Below, piece by piece: positions 1 to 8,715 of a stretch of 37,281 nt of DNA (positions within the stretch are counted from its first letter, which is position 1; every line of letters begins with the position of its first letter). A program made the position numbers and the translations under genes. Origin of the DNA: Betaproteobacteria bacterium (lineage in GTDB: Bacteria > Pseudomonadota > Gammaproteobacteria > Burkholderiales > Thiobacillaceae); NCBI GenBank assembly GCA_020049415.1, contig JAIFKV010000083.1, positions 1 to 37,281 on the forward strand, written 5' to 3'. Under the pieces are notes generated by a model that saw only the letters and a program-made list of their open reading frames with translations, was not told the origin of the DNA and ran no database searches.

Positions 1-521
1 TTGGCGGCTTCAGCGACGATCCACTTGTAGGATTCGCCGTTGATCATGATCTGCCACTTGCCGGAACGCACGGGCTTGCCGCCGTCCTTCAAGGAGGGCA
101 GGCCTTCGCCGATGGCGGCGGCGCCGTCATGACGCTCGCCGTTGGCGTCGGTTTTCCAGATGGGGAGGCCCCACTCTTCGAACAGATGCACGGAATCGTC
201 AACGTTACGGCCCACGTCGTAGGCCAAGTCGTCACGGGTGATGCCCATCAGGTCGTTGGCGACCATACGGGTGTAGTCGGCGGGATCTTGCTCGGTGCCG
301 ATGTAGGTGTTGATCGCGGACAGACCTTGAGCCACAGCGCCGGAGCGGTCCATGGCGGCCTTGTCGACCAGCTTGATCTTCAGGTCGATACCGATTTCGG
401 CTTTCGCAACATCAGCCCAACGCATGACTTCATACGCGGCGCCACAACATGCCATACCACCACCAATCATCAGGATGTCGACTTCTTCCTGGATGACGTC
501 GGGATTTCCAAATTCAGCCAT
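1..521 (-). CDS. aprA: Adenylylsulfate (APS) reductase alpha subunit, 5' part only
   Basis: This is the N-terminal 173 codons of the flavoprotein subunit of APS reductase; the rest lies beyond the window edge. In sulfur oxidisers AprAB runs in reverse, joining sulfite and AMP to form APS in the cytoplasm, and Sat then releases ATP and sulfate. The translation starts MAEFGNPDVIQEEVDILMIG and has an FAD-binding dinucleotide-fold motif (GGGMACCGAA) near residue 20, as expected for AprA. The start is the ATG at 521, with an AGAGG ribosome binding site just upstream and 24 bp after the aprB stop. It is the last visible gene of a sat-aprB-aprA operon. The family is clear; the oxidative direction is inferred from the absence of sulfate-reduction genes nearby and is not proven here. 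Confidence 0.95.
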   Translation of the reverse strand, partial: MAEFGNPDVIQEEVDILMIGGGMACCGAAYEVMRWADVAKAEIGIDLKIKLVDKAAMDRSGAVAQGLSAINTYIGTEQDPADYTRMVANDLMGITRDDLAYDVGRNVDDSVHLFEEWGLPIWKTDANGERHDGAAAIGEGLPSLKDGGKPVRSGKWQIMINGESYKWIVAEAA

Positions 522-545
522 ATTTATTACCTCTTCTTAATCGAA

Positions 546-1019
546 TTACTTACGAAGCAGTTCGGCGGGGTTGCCAGAACGGAAACCACCCGTGACGTCT
601 CTGGTGAACGAACCGACAGCTTCGATATCAGCCAGCTTGGGCGTGGGCTTGCCGCCGTAGCAATCGATAGAGCCTTCGGGGGTGGTACGGATCGGGAATT
701 TGAAACGCTTCAGCACGCCATTGCGGAACTTGATGGTCCACATGATGGAGTCGGAACCGCGCAGAGGCTGCACAGAACCACCCAACGGCACTACGTCGGC
801 GTAGTGGCGGCACTCAATAGCCTGCTGCGGGCAAATCTTGACACAGGAATAGCATTCCCAGCACTGCTCGGGTTCCTGGTTGAAAGACTTCATGGCATGG
901 CCGGTTTCGGAACCATCACGGTCCAGTTTCATCAGGTCGTGCGGGCAGATGTACATGCAGGCGGTCTTATCTTGACCCTTGCAGCCGTCGCACTTGTCGG
1001 TACGGACGAAGGTTGGCAT
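546..1019 (-). CDS. aprB: Adenylylsulfate reductase beta subunit (iron-sulfur)
   Basis: AprB is the electron-transfer partner of AprA and carries two [4Fe-4S] clusters. The 157-residue protein, the usual family length, has two ferredoxin-like cysteine clusters: CDGCKGQDKTACMYICP near residues 10-26 and CWECYSCVKICP near residues 53-64. The C-terminal tail that wraps around AprA in known structures follows. The start ATG at 1019 has an AAGGAG ribosome binding site 7 bases upstream. It lies 211 bp downstream of sat and 24 bp before aprA on the same strand, so the three are probably co-transcribed, with a hairpin-bearing spacer between sat and aprB. Confidence 0.97.
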   Translation of the reverse strand: MPTFVRTDKCDGCKGQDKTACMYICPHDLMKLDRDGSETGHAMKSFNQEPEQCWECYSCVKICPQQAIECRHYADVVPLGGSVQPLRGSDSIMWTIKFRNGVLKRFKFPIRTTPEGSIDCYGGKPTPKLADIEAVGSFTRDVTGGFRSGNPAELLRK

Positions 1020-1230
1020 TCAATCACTCCTTGTTAGCTAACAATCCGCGTGTCCTGCACGCGGCCCATTCAGAAAACCAAGCCCAACCTTGACCGGGGC
1101 GTATCGCGAATCCGCTTCCGGCGGGCTCGGTTCCTAAATACTTATTGGCCAATTAGCAGGCAGTTGGCGGCTGGCAGCTTTGCAAGCTGCACGCTACCGA
1201 CTACAGGCTATTGGCTACTGACTTACAACA
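1020..1230. other. sat-aprB intergenic spacer with small hairpin
   Basis: This 211-bp spacer carries no credible gene. It is rich in short GGCT/TAGCC words and holds a perfect 7-bp stem with a 3-base loop at 1174-1190 (GCAGCTT / AAGCTGC). No T-run follows on either strand, so the hairpin is more likely an mRNA processing or stability element than a terminator. It could let sat and aprBA transcripts accumulate to different levels; this is inference. Confidence 0.4.
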
Positions 1231-2448
1231 TTACGCAGCCGAGTGGCCCTTGAGTTCCACTTTGACATTTTGTTCTTCGCTCAGGCTGGCATAGTACTTC
1301 TGCAAAACCTTGGCGACTTCCGGGCGGCTGAACTCGACCGGCAGATCCTGGCCTTCGGAGAGCATCGCGCGCACCTTGGTGCCGGACAACAGAATGCGAT
1401 CATCCTTGGTATGCGGGCAGGTGCGCTGAGAGGCCATACCACCGCACTTGTTGCACCAGAAGGTCCAGTCGATATTCATGTTCTGGGTCTCAAGCGAACC
1501 AGCCGGAATTTCGTCGAAGATCTTCTGTGCATCGAACGGGCCGTAATAGTCACCGACGCCAGCGTGGTCACGACCAACGATGAGGTGCGAGCAGCCATAG
1601 TTTTGACGGAACAGCGCATGCAGCAGCGCTTCACGCGGACCGGCATAACGCATGTCGAGCGGATAACCCGCCTGGATCACGGTATTGGGCGCAAAGTAAT
1701 TCTCGACCAGCACGCTGATCGCCTCGGAGCGCACTTCGGCGGGGATGTCACCGGGTTTCAGGGCGCCCAGCAGAGAGTGAATCAGCACGCCGTCCATGGT
1801 TTCGATGGCGATCTTGGCCAGGTATTCGTGCGAACGGTGCATCGGGTTGCGCGTCTGGAACGCTGCAATCTTGGACCAACCGGCCTTCTCGAAGGCAGCG
1901 CGAGTTTCAGCGGGCGTCATGAACTGATCGCCGTACTCTTCCTTGAAGTTGCCGGTGGACAATACCTTGACCGGACCAGCCAGGTTGATCGCGCCTTGAT
2001 CCATCACCATCTTGACGCCGGGGTGGGCGATGTCGGTGGTCTTGTAGACCATCATGCACTCGTGGCCCTTGTCGATACCATAGATCTCGGTCACTTTCAT
2101 GGTGCCCATGATCTCGTCGCTATCACAGTTCACCAGCGCGACATCCTGACCCAGGCTAATGGTTTGCGCTGTCTTGGCATCGGTGGAGAGCGTAACGGGG
2201 ATAGGCCAGAACAGACCACTTGCCGTTTTGTAGCCATCGCAAACACCAGCCCAATCGGCATGCGTCATGAAGCCATCCAACGGAGTAAAACCGCCAATAC
2301 CCATCATGATCAGGTCGCCGGTCTCGCGGGACGACATTTTGATCTTGGGCAGAGACTGGGCGCGAGCCTGTTCTGCTTCACGAGCGGCGCCTTCAAGCAG
2401 CAAAGGCTTCAGTTCGCCACCACCGTGGGGTTTCACTAGACGGGACAT
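1231..2448 (-). CDS. sat: ATP sulfurylase (sulfate adenylyltransferase), dissimilatory type
   Basis: Sat interconverts APS plus pyrophosphate with ATP plus sulfate. In a sulfur oxidiser it makes ATP by substrate-level phosphorylation from the APS produced by AprBA. The 405-residue protein has the nucleotide-binding signature [13 protein letters not shown] (QxRNP and HxxH), the [12 protein letters not shown] stretch, and a C-terminal zinc-ligand-like cluster ([15 protein letters not shown]). The ATG at 2448 ([10 protein letters not shown]) is chosen over an upstream in-frame start because an AGGAG site sits 7 bases before it and family members begin at this point. It is the first gene of sat-aprB-aprA. 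The gene is single-domain, with no fused APS kinase, as in the homo-oligomeric dissimilatory form. Confidence 0.96.
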   Translation of the reverse strand: MSRLVKPHGGGELKPLLLEGAAREAEQARAQSLPKIKMSSRETGDLIMMGIGGFTPLDGFMTHADWAGVCDGYKTASGLFWPIPVTLSTDAKTAQTISLGQDVALVNCDSDEIMGTMKVTEIYGIDKGHECMMVYKTTDIAHPGVKMVMDQGAINLAGPVKVLSTGNFKEEYGDQFMTPAETRAAFEKAGWSKIAAFQTRNPMHRSHEYLAKIAIETMDGVLIHSLLGALKPGDIPAEVRSEAISVLVENYFAPNTVIQAGYPLDMRYAGPREALLHALFRQNYGCSHLIVGRDHAGVGDYYGPFDAQKIFDEIPAGSLETQNMNIDWTFWCNKCGGMASQRTCPHTKDDRILLSGTKVRAMLSEGQDLPVEFSRPEVAKVLQKYYASLSEEQNVKVELKGHSAA

Positions 2449-2670
2449 GCAGACTCCTAAAATCGGTTGATTAGTAAAGGCTGATAAGCCAAACGGGCGG
2501 CGAGGATACCACCCACCCACACCCCTAACTAATCAGACTTATTTTTTTACAAATAAGTTTTTTTTGGGATAAGCCCGTCCGAATAACCCATACTTTTTGT
2601 CGGGTTTTCAATAAAGCATGCCGACAATGAGCTCGTTACAATCGCAACTTGCCTCTCTGGGTCTGTCGAC
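2449..2670. promoter_or_regulatory. Divergent promoter region sat / lipoprotein, with two inverted repeats
   Basis: This AT-rich 222-bp spacer separates two divergent transcription units. It holds an 8-bp perfect inverted repeat at 2537-2558 (ACTTATTT / AAATAAGT, 6-base loop) next to a T-run, and a second 7-bp inverted repeat at 2597-2627 (TTGTCGG / CCGACAA, 17 bases apart) close to the lipoprotein start. The second has the look of a regulator operator. No sigma-70 boxes could be fixed with confidence. Confidence 0.35.
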
Positions 2671-3378
2671 ATGCATCCTTTCACCGCAATTTTGCTCGTC
2701 ATCGCCTTGACCGGTTGCGCCAGTCAGGAAATTCAGCGCAAGGATGGCGTCAGCAGCGCACGCGCTTTCAGCCCGGCCAATCTGGCCAAAAGCGAAGCCG
2801 ACATGATTGCGGAGATCAATCAGCGCGAGATGCTGAAGAGCTTGTTGCGGATCAGCGAAAAGCTGTATCGACGTAATCCGCGAGAATTGCTCAAGTCGGG
2901 GCAGGCGTCGGAGGAGTCGGCCAGCGCACGACTATTCGAAGCGCTGCCAACATGGGCGAACAAAACCGCGTCGCCACCAAACTGGGAGGAAAACTTCCAC
3001 CTGGCCTTTCTGGAAGACTATGCCGGCGACCGCGTTGCCGTTTTCATGACTGCGCTGACCAGCATGCTGATGGCGGCCTATGAATACAAAACCGAGATTT
3101 TTCTGACCGACTCCTTGTCGGCGCAAAAACTGTACAACAGCGCTCGCAATATCGAAATTGCGATCTGGAAGCTTTCCAATGCCCGTTTGCTGAGTGGCGA
3201 AAAAATTCTGATCAGCAACAGTATGGATGGCGAGGTCGTCAACCTCAGCTTCGAGCGCGAATTCGGCAAACTCATCGCGCATCAGGATCTGCTGGCACTG
3301 GTGATCGAGGACAAAGGCAATCGCTCGATCAGCCGTGTTTTCCAGAACGTCGCCGCCTTCGTCTTCCTTCCTATCTGA
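2671..3378 (+). CDS. Putative lipoprotein of unknown function
   Basis: The 235-residue product begins with a short hydrophobic stretch and a lipobox (LTGC, Cys15), so it is probably a lipid-anchored periplasmic or outer-membrane-facing protein. The remainder is soluble and largely helical, with no domain I recognise. A second hydrophobic patch around residues 125-135 (VFMTALTSMLMAAY) could pack internally. The ATG at 2671 places the lipobox at a normal distance; the ribosome binding site is weak. It is followed after 8 bp by the DUF6499/DUF2285-like gene and then sixA on the same strand, so the three may form an operon. No function is proposed. Confidence 0.75.
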   Translation: MHPFTAILLVIALTGCASQEIQRKDGVSSARAFSPANLAKSEADMIAEINQREMLKSLLRISEKLYRRNPRELLKSGQASEESASARLFEALPTWANKTASPPNWEENFHLAFLEDYAGDRVAVFMTALTSMLMAAYEYKTEIFLTDSLSAQKLYNSARNIEIAIWKLSNARLLSGEKILISNSMDGEVVNLSFEREFGKLIAHQDLLALVIEDKGNRSISRVFQNVAAFVFLPI

Positions 3379-3386
3379 GCCCACGC

Positions 3387-4118
3387 ATGGATTGGCGAAT
3401 CGACGCGGATTACGCTTTTTGCGAGCAACTTGATCTAGCCGGCTGGGCTTGGCAGTTCTTGCGACGCGAACCTGGATATATCGCCGACTACGCCGAATTC
3501 ATCGGTATCTGGCAGCAACTTGAAGCGGCGTATGGCGCTCCGCCTCAGCGCGATTTTTTCAAATGGAAACAAGACCCGCGCGCCTGGCGCGCGGAAGCCG
3601 AGATCGCCGACTGCGGCGCGGAAATCTGCCCAGGCGAGAATGATCAAGTCCTGATCGAGTGCTGGATGGGGGCAAAATGGGGATTCAGAAAATTTCCACT
3701 CGACCCGGCCATCGCGCACCCGGAGGAACTCGCCTGGCGCGAGCTCCCCGTTGACGTCGAGGTGATCGATACCGCGGCATCGATGCAAACGCAGCTCCGC
3801 AGGGAAAATCTGGCATTGAATTTCGATCTCTCGCTACCACTGCCGGCACAGCTCGAAGCCGCCAAACGCCATCTCATCACTGCCCGGCAAGCGCGCTACA
3901 AAACATACACGTTGCCGCCACGCAACCTGCGTGAAGGCGCGCCGATCTGGCGCCGCTGGTTGCGGCTGCTGGACGCGCTGGCCCGCGGCGCGGATTTGCC
4001 CGTCATCGCGCGTACTCTGGCGCTGGAAGATCCGGCCGGCGACTCCGCCGCAGCCATCGCTATGCGCGGCGGCGGTTATCGACGTCTGCTGATGCTGCGA
4101 ACGTTCACCACGGCGTAA
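3387..4118 (+). CDS. DUF6499/DUF2285-like putative transcriptional regulator
   Basis: The N-terminus (DWRIDADYAFCEQLDLAGWA, then WQFLRREPGYIADY) matches the DUF6499 pattern. The C-terminal part, with WRRWLRLLDALARGAD and the ending GGGYRRLLML, resembles DUF2285. Proteins with this pair are usually small regulators carried by integrative and conjugative elements of proteobacteria. The 243-residue length fits the family. No integrase or conjugation gene is visible here, so this is either a relic of an old insertion or a domesticated copy. It lies between a lipoprotein gene (8 bp) and sixA. The family assignment comes from remembered sequence patterns, and any DNA-binding role is inferred. Confidence 0.65.
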   Translation: MDWRIDADYAFCEQLDLAGWAWQFLRREPGYIADYAEFIGIWQQLEAAYGAPPQRDFFKWKQDPRAWRAEAEIADCGAEICPGENDQVLIECWMGAKWGFRKFPLDPAIAHPEELAWRELPVDVEVIDTAASMQTQLRRENLALNFDLSLPLPAQLEAAKRHLITARQARYKTYTLPPRNLREGAPIWRRWLRLLDALARGADLPVIARTLALEDPAGDSAAAIAMRGGGYRRLLMLRTFTTA

Positions 4119-4161
4119 CATGACGGCATTATCCTCGCCCAATTTCGAGGCAGAACAGACG

Positions 4162-4614
4162 ATGGACTTGATTCTTTGGCGGCATGCCGATGCACAAGAT
4201 AGCGACAACGATATGGCGCGTGCGTTAACCGCGAAGGGGCGCAAGCAAGCCGAAAAGATGGCGCTTTGGCTAAAGCCCCGTTTACCTGAAAAAACCCGCA
4301 TTCTGGTCAGCCCCGCCGTGCGTGCGTTGCAAACCGCCGATGCACTGGAACTGGATTATGAAGTTGTCGCCAACATCGCACCTGGCGCCATGGGTGTTCA
4401 AGTTTTGAGCGCGGCGGGCTGGCCGGACGCCAACGGCTCGGTTCTCTTGGTCGGGCATCAACCGACATTGGGCGAAGCGGCGAGCCTGCTATTGTTTGGC
4501 GAAACAGGCGCGTTGAATATCAAAAAATGCGGCCTGCTCTGGTTGACCAACCGCGTTCGCGGCAGCAATCCGCAAACCATCTTGAAAGTCGCGATGTCGC
4601 CTGAACTGACTTGA
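4162..4614 (+). CDS. sixA: Phosphohistidine phosphatase SixA-like
   Basis: SixA proteins are histidine phosphatases of the phosphoglycerate-mutase fold that remove phosphate from protein histidines, such as the ArcB HPt domain or PTS NPr in E. coli. The catalytic RHG-type motif appears as ILWRHADA (His8), and the second histidine as VGHQPTLGEAA. With the ATG at 4162 the protein is 150 residues, close to the family norm of about 160. The more upstream ATG at 4120 adds 14 non-conserved residues and lacks a better ribosome site. The gene meets the che operon tail to tail, 24 bp away. A link to CheA-type phosphorelays is conceivable but unsupported. Confidence 0.85.
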   Translation: MDLILWRHADAQDSDNDMARALTAKGRKQAEKMALWLKPRLPEKTRILVSPAVRALQTADALELDYEVVANIAPGAMGVQVLSAAGWPDANGSVLLVGHQPTLGEAASLLLFGETGALNIKKCGLLWLTNRVRGSNPQTILKVAMSPELT

Positions 4615-4638
4615 CAAGACGGTGGCAGATCTCGGGAT

Positions 4639-5856
4639 TCAGTCCAGTCCGAGTTGTTCAACCCACGCCAACGCCTGCAAATGCGCTTGACTGACCTGCT
4701 CCGGCGTCAGCATCAATGAAGAAGCCAGGTTTTCAAGTTGTTCGTAATTGCCGCTTTCCACCGCCTCCGTCAGTGACAGGAAGGGGCCATAAATTCCAGA
4801 CCGATACGCCAGCGCGTCAACCAGTTTTTCCGGGATGACGATACGCTCCAACACCTGCTCCATCGGCATTTCCAGGAATGCCGGCAACAATGAAAACACC
4901 CCGACGATGAACAGGTTGTCCTGATCGCCCTTGGACAAACAGCCCTTGCCGATCAGCTCGCACAGGCGTCCGCGGGTAATCGCGGTTCGGGCCAGCGTCG
5001 GCATCGTCGGCGCTCCGCCGGCGGTGACCATCAGCAAGGTCAACCAGCGGTAGAGCGGTTGCATACCGAGAATACTGACTGCATGGCGTATCGATTGAAC
5101 TTCACAGGACAATCCGAAACCCGCCGAATTGATATAGCGCAGCAATTTGAAGGTCAGCGCGACATCCTTCTTGAACAGCATTTCCAGTTCTTTCGTATCC
5201 GCCTCCTGGCGGACCTTCTCCATCAACTGCACTACCGTTCCATAAACGGGGTTAATAATCTTGGCAACAAGATTTTCCGGATGCGCGAAGTAATAACCCT
5301 GGAAATAATCAAACCCCAAGGCTTGGCAATGTCGAAACTGTTCCGGCGTCTCCACTTTCTCGGCAATCATCTCGACCGGATACTTGCGAATAACCTTGAC
5401 CATGTTGGCCAACTCTGACGGCGAATGCTCCAAAACATCAAGCTTGACGAAGCTGGCCAATGCCAGCAAAGGCTCGGATTCGGGCAGATAGTGATAATCA
5501 TCAAGCGCAAAACGGTAGCCGGCCGTTTTCAACTCGCCCAATCGCTCCAGCACTTCCGGCGTAACCTGAACAGTTTCCAGAATTTCAATAACCACCTTTT
5601 CCGGCGGCAACAGAGTGGAAAAGCTCGACATCAGCATCGAGACTTCCATATTGACGAATGCCAGCTTGCCTTTCAGCAGCCATTCGGTGCCCATGTTGAC
5701 CAAGGCATTGGCGATAACGGTAATCCCGGCATCGATATCGGTATCGATCTTCGCACTCTGCGCATGCGCGGAGTGGCGGAACAACAACTCGTAGGCGAAT
5801 AACCGATGTTTATTATCAACAATAGGTTGCCGGGCGATATAAGCGTTGGAACTCAT
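4639..5856 (-). CDS. Degenerate EAL plus HDOD domain signalling protein
   Basis: This 405-residue protein has an EAL-like domain (about residues 1-200) followed by an HDOD domain (about 200-400), the YuxH-type arrangement. Several c-di-GMP phosphodiesterase signatures are altered: the EAL motif reads YELLFR, DDFGTG reads DDYHYL, and AEGVE reads AEKVE, although KLD and QGYYF remain. It is therefore probably a catalytically inactive effector or scaffold, not an enzyme. HDOD domains often act in protein-interaction control of motility and c-di-GMP pathways. It is the last gene of the chemotaxis operon, 17 bp after cheA, which suggests it couples c-di-GMP or another signal to the chemotaxis output. 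Confidence 0.88.
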   Translation of the reverse strand: MSSNAYIARQPIVDNKHRLFAYELLFRHSAHAQSAKIDTDIDAGITVIANALVNMGTEWLLKGKLAFVNMEVSMLMSSFSTLLPPEKVVIEILETVQVTPEVLERLGELKTAGYRFALDDYHYLPESEPLLALASFVKLDVLEHSPSELANMVKVIRKYPVEMIAEKVETPEQFRHCQALGFDYFQGYYFAHPENLVAKIINPVYGTVVQLMEKVRQEADTKELEMLFKKDVALTFKLLRYINSAGFGLSCEVQSIRHAVSILGMQPLYRWLTLLMVTAGGAPTMPTLARTAITRGRLCELIGKGCLSKGDQDNLFIVGVFSLLPAFLEMPMEQVLERIVIPEKLVDALAYRSGIYGPFLSLTEAVESGNYEQLENLASSLMLTPEQVSQAHLQALAWVEQLGLD

Positions 5857-5873
5857 GGGATTGACGACAAGGA

Positions 5874-7826
5874 TCAGGCTCGCGCAAACAGATTCATCGG
5901 AGTATCAGCGATGTTATTACCCAACAAAGCTTCCATGTCCAGCACCAATACAATAGAACCGTCACCCGAAAGGGTCGCACCCGCGATTCCTTTCGGCTTG
6001 ATATCGGAAAGCGGCTTGATAACCACATCGTCACGCCCGACAAAACCATCCACCGCCATGATGAAGGTGGCATCGGAAGCATGCATGAGTACGCCAAAAG
6101 CCGGCGATTTCTGCGCTTCCCAGCCAATCAGGCGTGCCAGACTGCGAATAGGCAGCACCTCGTCGCGCACGACCATCGTCGCCCGCCCGGAAACACGTTG
6201 AACTTCAGAAGGCTTGATGGGGATGATTTCGCGCACCATCGACAGCGGGATGGCAAACGATTGATCGTTCAACCGAACCACCAGAACCGGCAGTATGGCC
6301 AAGGTCAACGGCAGCGAAATGGTAAAGGTGGAGCCTTGTCCAGGCACCGAAATGACATCGATCTTGCCATTCAAGCGGGTGATATTGGTTTTCACCACAT
6401 CCATGCCGACGCCACGTCCGGAGACGCTTGAAATCTGGTCCTTGGTGGAAAAACCGGGCAGGAAGACCAGATGCAGACTCTGCCGATCATCCAGACCGTT
6501 CGCGGCTTCAGCGTCAATAATGCCTTTTTCGACGGCCTTGGAGCGGATCACATCCGGCCGCATGCCCTTGCCATCATCTGAAATTTCGATGTAGATGTGA
6601 TCGCCCACCTGGCTAGCGGATAGCGTGACAATCGCCTTTGCCGTCTTGTGCGAGAGCGCCCGTTCTTCCGGGCTCTCAATACCGTGATCGACTGCGTTGC
6701 GGACCAAGTGAACCAAAGGATCGTTGAGATCCTCGATCATGGTCTTGTCAAGTTCGGTTTCCTCGCCAGACAACACCAACTCGACATCCTTGCCCAATTG
6801 ACGCGCCAGATCGCGCGCCAGGCGTGGATATTTCTGGAACAAGCGACCAATCGGCTGCATCCGCGTCTTCATCACCGCGTTTTGTAGATCAGAGACCAGA
6901 AGATCAAGCTGACTGACCGAGATGTCGAGCGCCTTGAGGGTTTCCTGATCGTGCTTGCCGTGCAGAATCTGAGTTTTCAGATTGGCGATTCGGTTCTTCG
7001 TCAAACCGATTTCCCCCGACAGATTAAGTACCTGGTCGAGCCGTACGGTATCCACACGAATAGTGGTTTCTTTCTGCAGGCTTTGTTGCGGTGCGGAGGA
7101 TGCCCCGGAAGTTCGCGACGGGGTCGGCAAATCCTGCACCGGCACCGCTATTGCCTCGTGGTGATCAGGTGTCGCAGCAGCATCGAGAAACAGCATTTCG
7201 GGTTCTGCCGCAGCCACCGTCTGGACAACCGGGCTCGCCGGCGCAGGCAATGCCGTTCCGGTCAATGCGGCATGCAACGCATCCCAATTGATATCGTCAA
7301 TCGACGCGTTGCTCGGTGAACTTGATGACAGACTGGCGGGCGGATGGGGATTAGCTTCAACAGCCATGGCTTTAGGCGGACTCGCCGGGGCGACTTTAGC
7401 GGCTGGCGCGGAACTGGCCTTCGGTTGCAACGCCTTGCCGGCAAGCGCGATTTCAAGGCTTTCGATCAGCGCCGGGTCGGCGGCCTCGGGTTGCGAAGCC
7501 TGCGCCAAGGCTGCAAACATGTTACGCACCACACCGGTGGCGTCCATGATGACATCCATCAATCCGGTAGACAGCTTCAACTCGCCATTGCGCAACTTGT
7601 CGAATAGATTTTCGGTGCGATGGCACAGAGAAACCAGATTTTCCGCATTGAGAAATCCAGCCCCCCCTTTGATGGTGTGAAAACCTCGAAAAATATCATT
7701 CAGGAGCTCGCGATCATCGGGCCGTTTTTCCAGCTCGACCAGCTTGTTATCAACCTCGGACAACAACTCTCCGGCTTCTAGCAGGAAGTCCTGCAACAAT
7801 TCTTCCATTCCGGCGAAATCACTCAT
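5874..7826 (-). CDS. cheA: Chemotaxis histidine kinase CheA
   Basis: CheA is the receptor-coupled autokinase that phosphorylates CheY. The 650-residue protein has an HPt domain with the phosphorylatable His50 in FHTIKGGAGF. A long Pro/Ala-rich linker (about 130-245) stands where the P2 domain would be, and is followed by the P3 dimerisation helices. The HATPase domain shows LVRNAVDHGIE, DDGKGM and GRGVGMDVV. The C-terminal CheW-like P5 domain ends near residue 640. No clear CheY-binding P2 domain is visible. The ATG at 7826 follows an AGGAGA site. The gene sits 78 bp after cheZ, in a spacer with two small hairpins, and 17 bp before the EAL/HDOD gene. Confidence 0.96.
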   Translation of the reverse strand: MSDFAGMEELLQDFLLEAGELLSEVDNKLVELEKRPDDRELLNDIFRGFHTIKGGAGFLNAENLVSLCHRTENLFDKLRNGELKLSTGLMDVIMDATGVVRNMFAALAQASQPEAADPALIESLEIALAGKALQPKASSAPAAKVAPASPPKAMAVEANPHPPASLSSSSPSNASIDDINWDALHAALTGTALPAPASPVVQTVAAAEPEMLFLDAAATPDHHEAIAVPVQDLPTPSRTSGASSAPQQSLQKETTIRVDTVRLDQVLNLSGEIGLTKNRIANLKTQILHGKHDQETLKALDISVSQLDLLVSDLQNAVMKTRMQPIGRLFQKYPRLARDLARQLGKDVELVLSGEETELDKTMIEDLNDPLVHLVRNAVDHGIESPEERALSHKTAKAIVTLSASQVGDHIYIEISDDGKGMRPDVIRSKAVEKGIIDAEAANGLDDRQSLHLVFLPGFSTKDQISSVSGRGVGMDVVKTNITRLNGKIDVISVPGQGSTFTISLPLTLAILPVLVVRLNDQSFAIPLSMVREIIPIKPSEVQRVSGRATMVVRDEVLPIRSLARLIGWEAQKSPAFGVLMHASDATFIMAVDGFVGRDDVVIKPLSDIKPKGIAGATLSGDGSIVLVLDMEALLGNNIADTPMNLFARA

Positions 7827-7904
7827 TCTCTTCTCCTGTTAGACGGTGGCTTTTAGCCGGTAGCGTCCTGCACTTGTGGGCTCGCTAGCGGCGAAGCCGC
7901 CATC
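7827..7904 (-). other. cheZ-cheA spacer with two hairpins
   Basis: The 78-bp gap inside the che operon contains a short GGCT/AGCC stem at 7848-7858 and a stronger 5-bp GCGGC/GCCGC stem with a 3-base loop at 7888-7900 on the DNA. Neither is followed by a U-run in the transcript direction, so they are probably not terminators. They may influence processing or relative expression of cheZ and cheA. Confidence 0.3.
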
Positions 7905-8687
7905 CTAGAACCCAAGGCTTTCCAGCAAATCGTCGACCTGTTCCTGACTGGTCACCACGTCGCTTCGTCCTGCCGCATTGATCACCGGGCCGTTGAGCAG
8001 GCCCGGGTCTACCGCTTGTCGCCGGTCTTCCGGCGTCGCCTCGATCAGCAGGGCAAGCAGCTGAGATTCCAGCACCTGCGCCGCCTCAAGCACTTTCTTG
8101 ATGACTTGGCCGGTCAGATCCTGAAAATCCTGCGCCATGATGATTTCCATCAATTTCGCATTGGTTGACTCGGTACGCTGGGGGACATCGACCAGATAGC
8201 TGCGTGTATCGCGCACCAGATCCTTGAATTCGGCGACGCCCAGTTGCTTGTCAAACAACTTGTCCCATTTACCGGACAGATCTTTGGCGGTAACGCCAAG
8301 CTGGTTCTGCAGGGGTTGCGCCGCCTCGGCGGCATTCAACGTGCGTTCGGCAGCTTGCGCGGTCATCGCCGCGATGTAGTTAAGTCGATCACGGTTATCC
8401 GGCATCGCTTTGGCGACTTGCTCAAGCGCCTTGTCATAACCGAGTTCACGCAACAAATTATGCAGTCCACGTGTCATCTGTCCCAATTGCGAGAACACCC
8501 GCTCGGAACATTCGCCATCCGCCTCACCCTCTTCCTGGCTTACCGCCAGAGAAATGCTGTCGAACAAACTTTCCAACTCGGGGGTATCGCTCGGCTCCGC
8601 CTTGGCGGCTGGCTTCTCCGGCTTCGGCGCCGTTTCGGAAGCAATACTGTCGAACAGTGCTTCAAGGTCTGGGGAGTCGCCGCTCAT
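7905..8687 (-). CDS. cheZ: CheY-P phosphatase CheZ
   Basis: CheZ removes phosphate from CheY-P and resets the flagellar motor. The signature AQDFQDLTGQVIKKVLE near residues 178-194 carries the catalytic Asp/Gln arrangement (QDxxxxQ-type, in the DLTGQ segment). The extreme C-terminus ends VDDLLESLGF, the usual CheY-tethering helix. The 260-residue protein is slightly longer than the E. coli form because of an N-terminal extension with two similar acidic segments (LEALFDSIA and LESLFDSIS), which resemble the C-terminal CheY-binding peptide. It lies 28 bp downstream of cheY, as is typical. Confidence 0.94.
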   Translation of the reverse strand: MSGDSPDLEALFDSIASETAPKPEKPAAKAEPSDTPELESLFDSISLAVSQEEGEADGECSERVFSQLGQMTRGLHNLLRELGYDKALEQVAKAMPDNRDRLNYIAAMTAQAAERTLNAAEAAQPLQNQLGVTAKDLSGKWDKLFDKQLGVAEFKDLVRDTRSYLVDVPQRTESTNAKLMEIIMAQDFQDLTGQVIKKVLEAAQVLESQLLALLIEATPEDRRQAVDPGLLNGPVINAAGRSDVVTSQEQVDDLLESLGF

Positions 8688-8715
8688 CTTGTTTCCTTGC
8701 TGTAGTTGGCCCGGC

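Noticed and set aside
129..1037. Plus-strand open frame of 302 codons over aprA and aprB
   Set aside because: It is antisense to two unmistakable sulfur-oxidation genes with proper ribosome sites, and its translation shows no domain.
1243..2439. Plus-strand open frame of 398 codons over sat
   Set aside because: Shadow of sat on the opposite strand; a high-GC codon pattern keeps the frame open.
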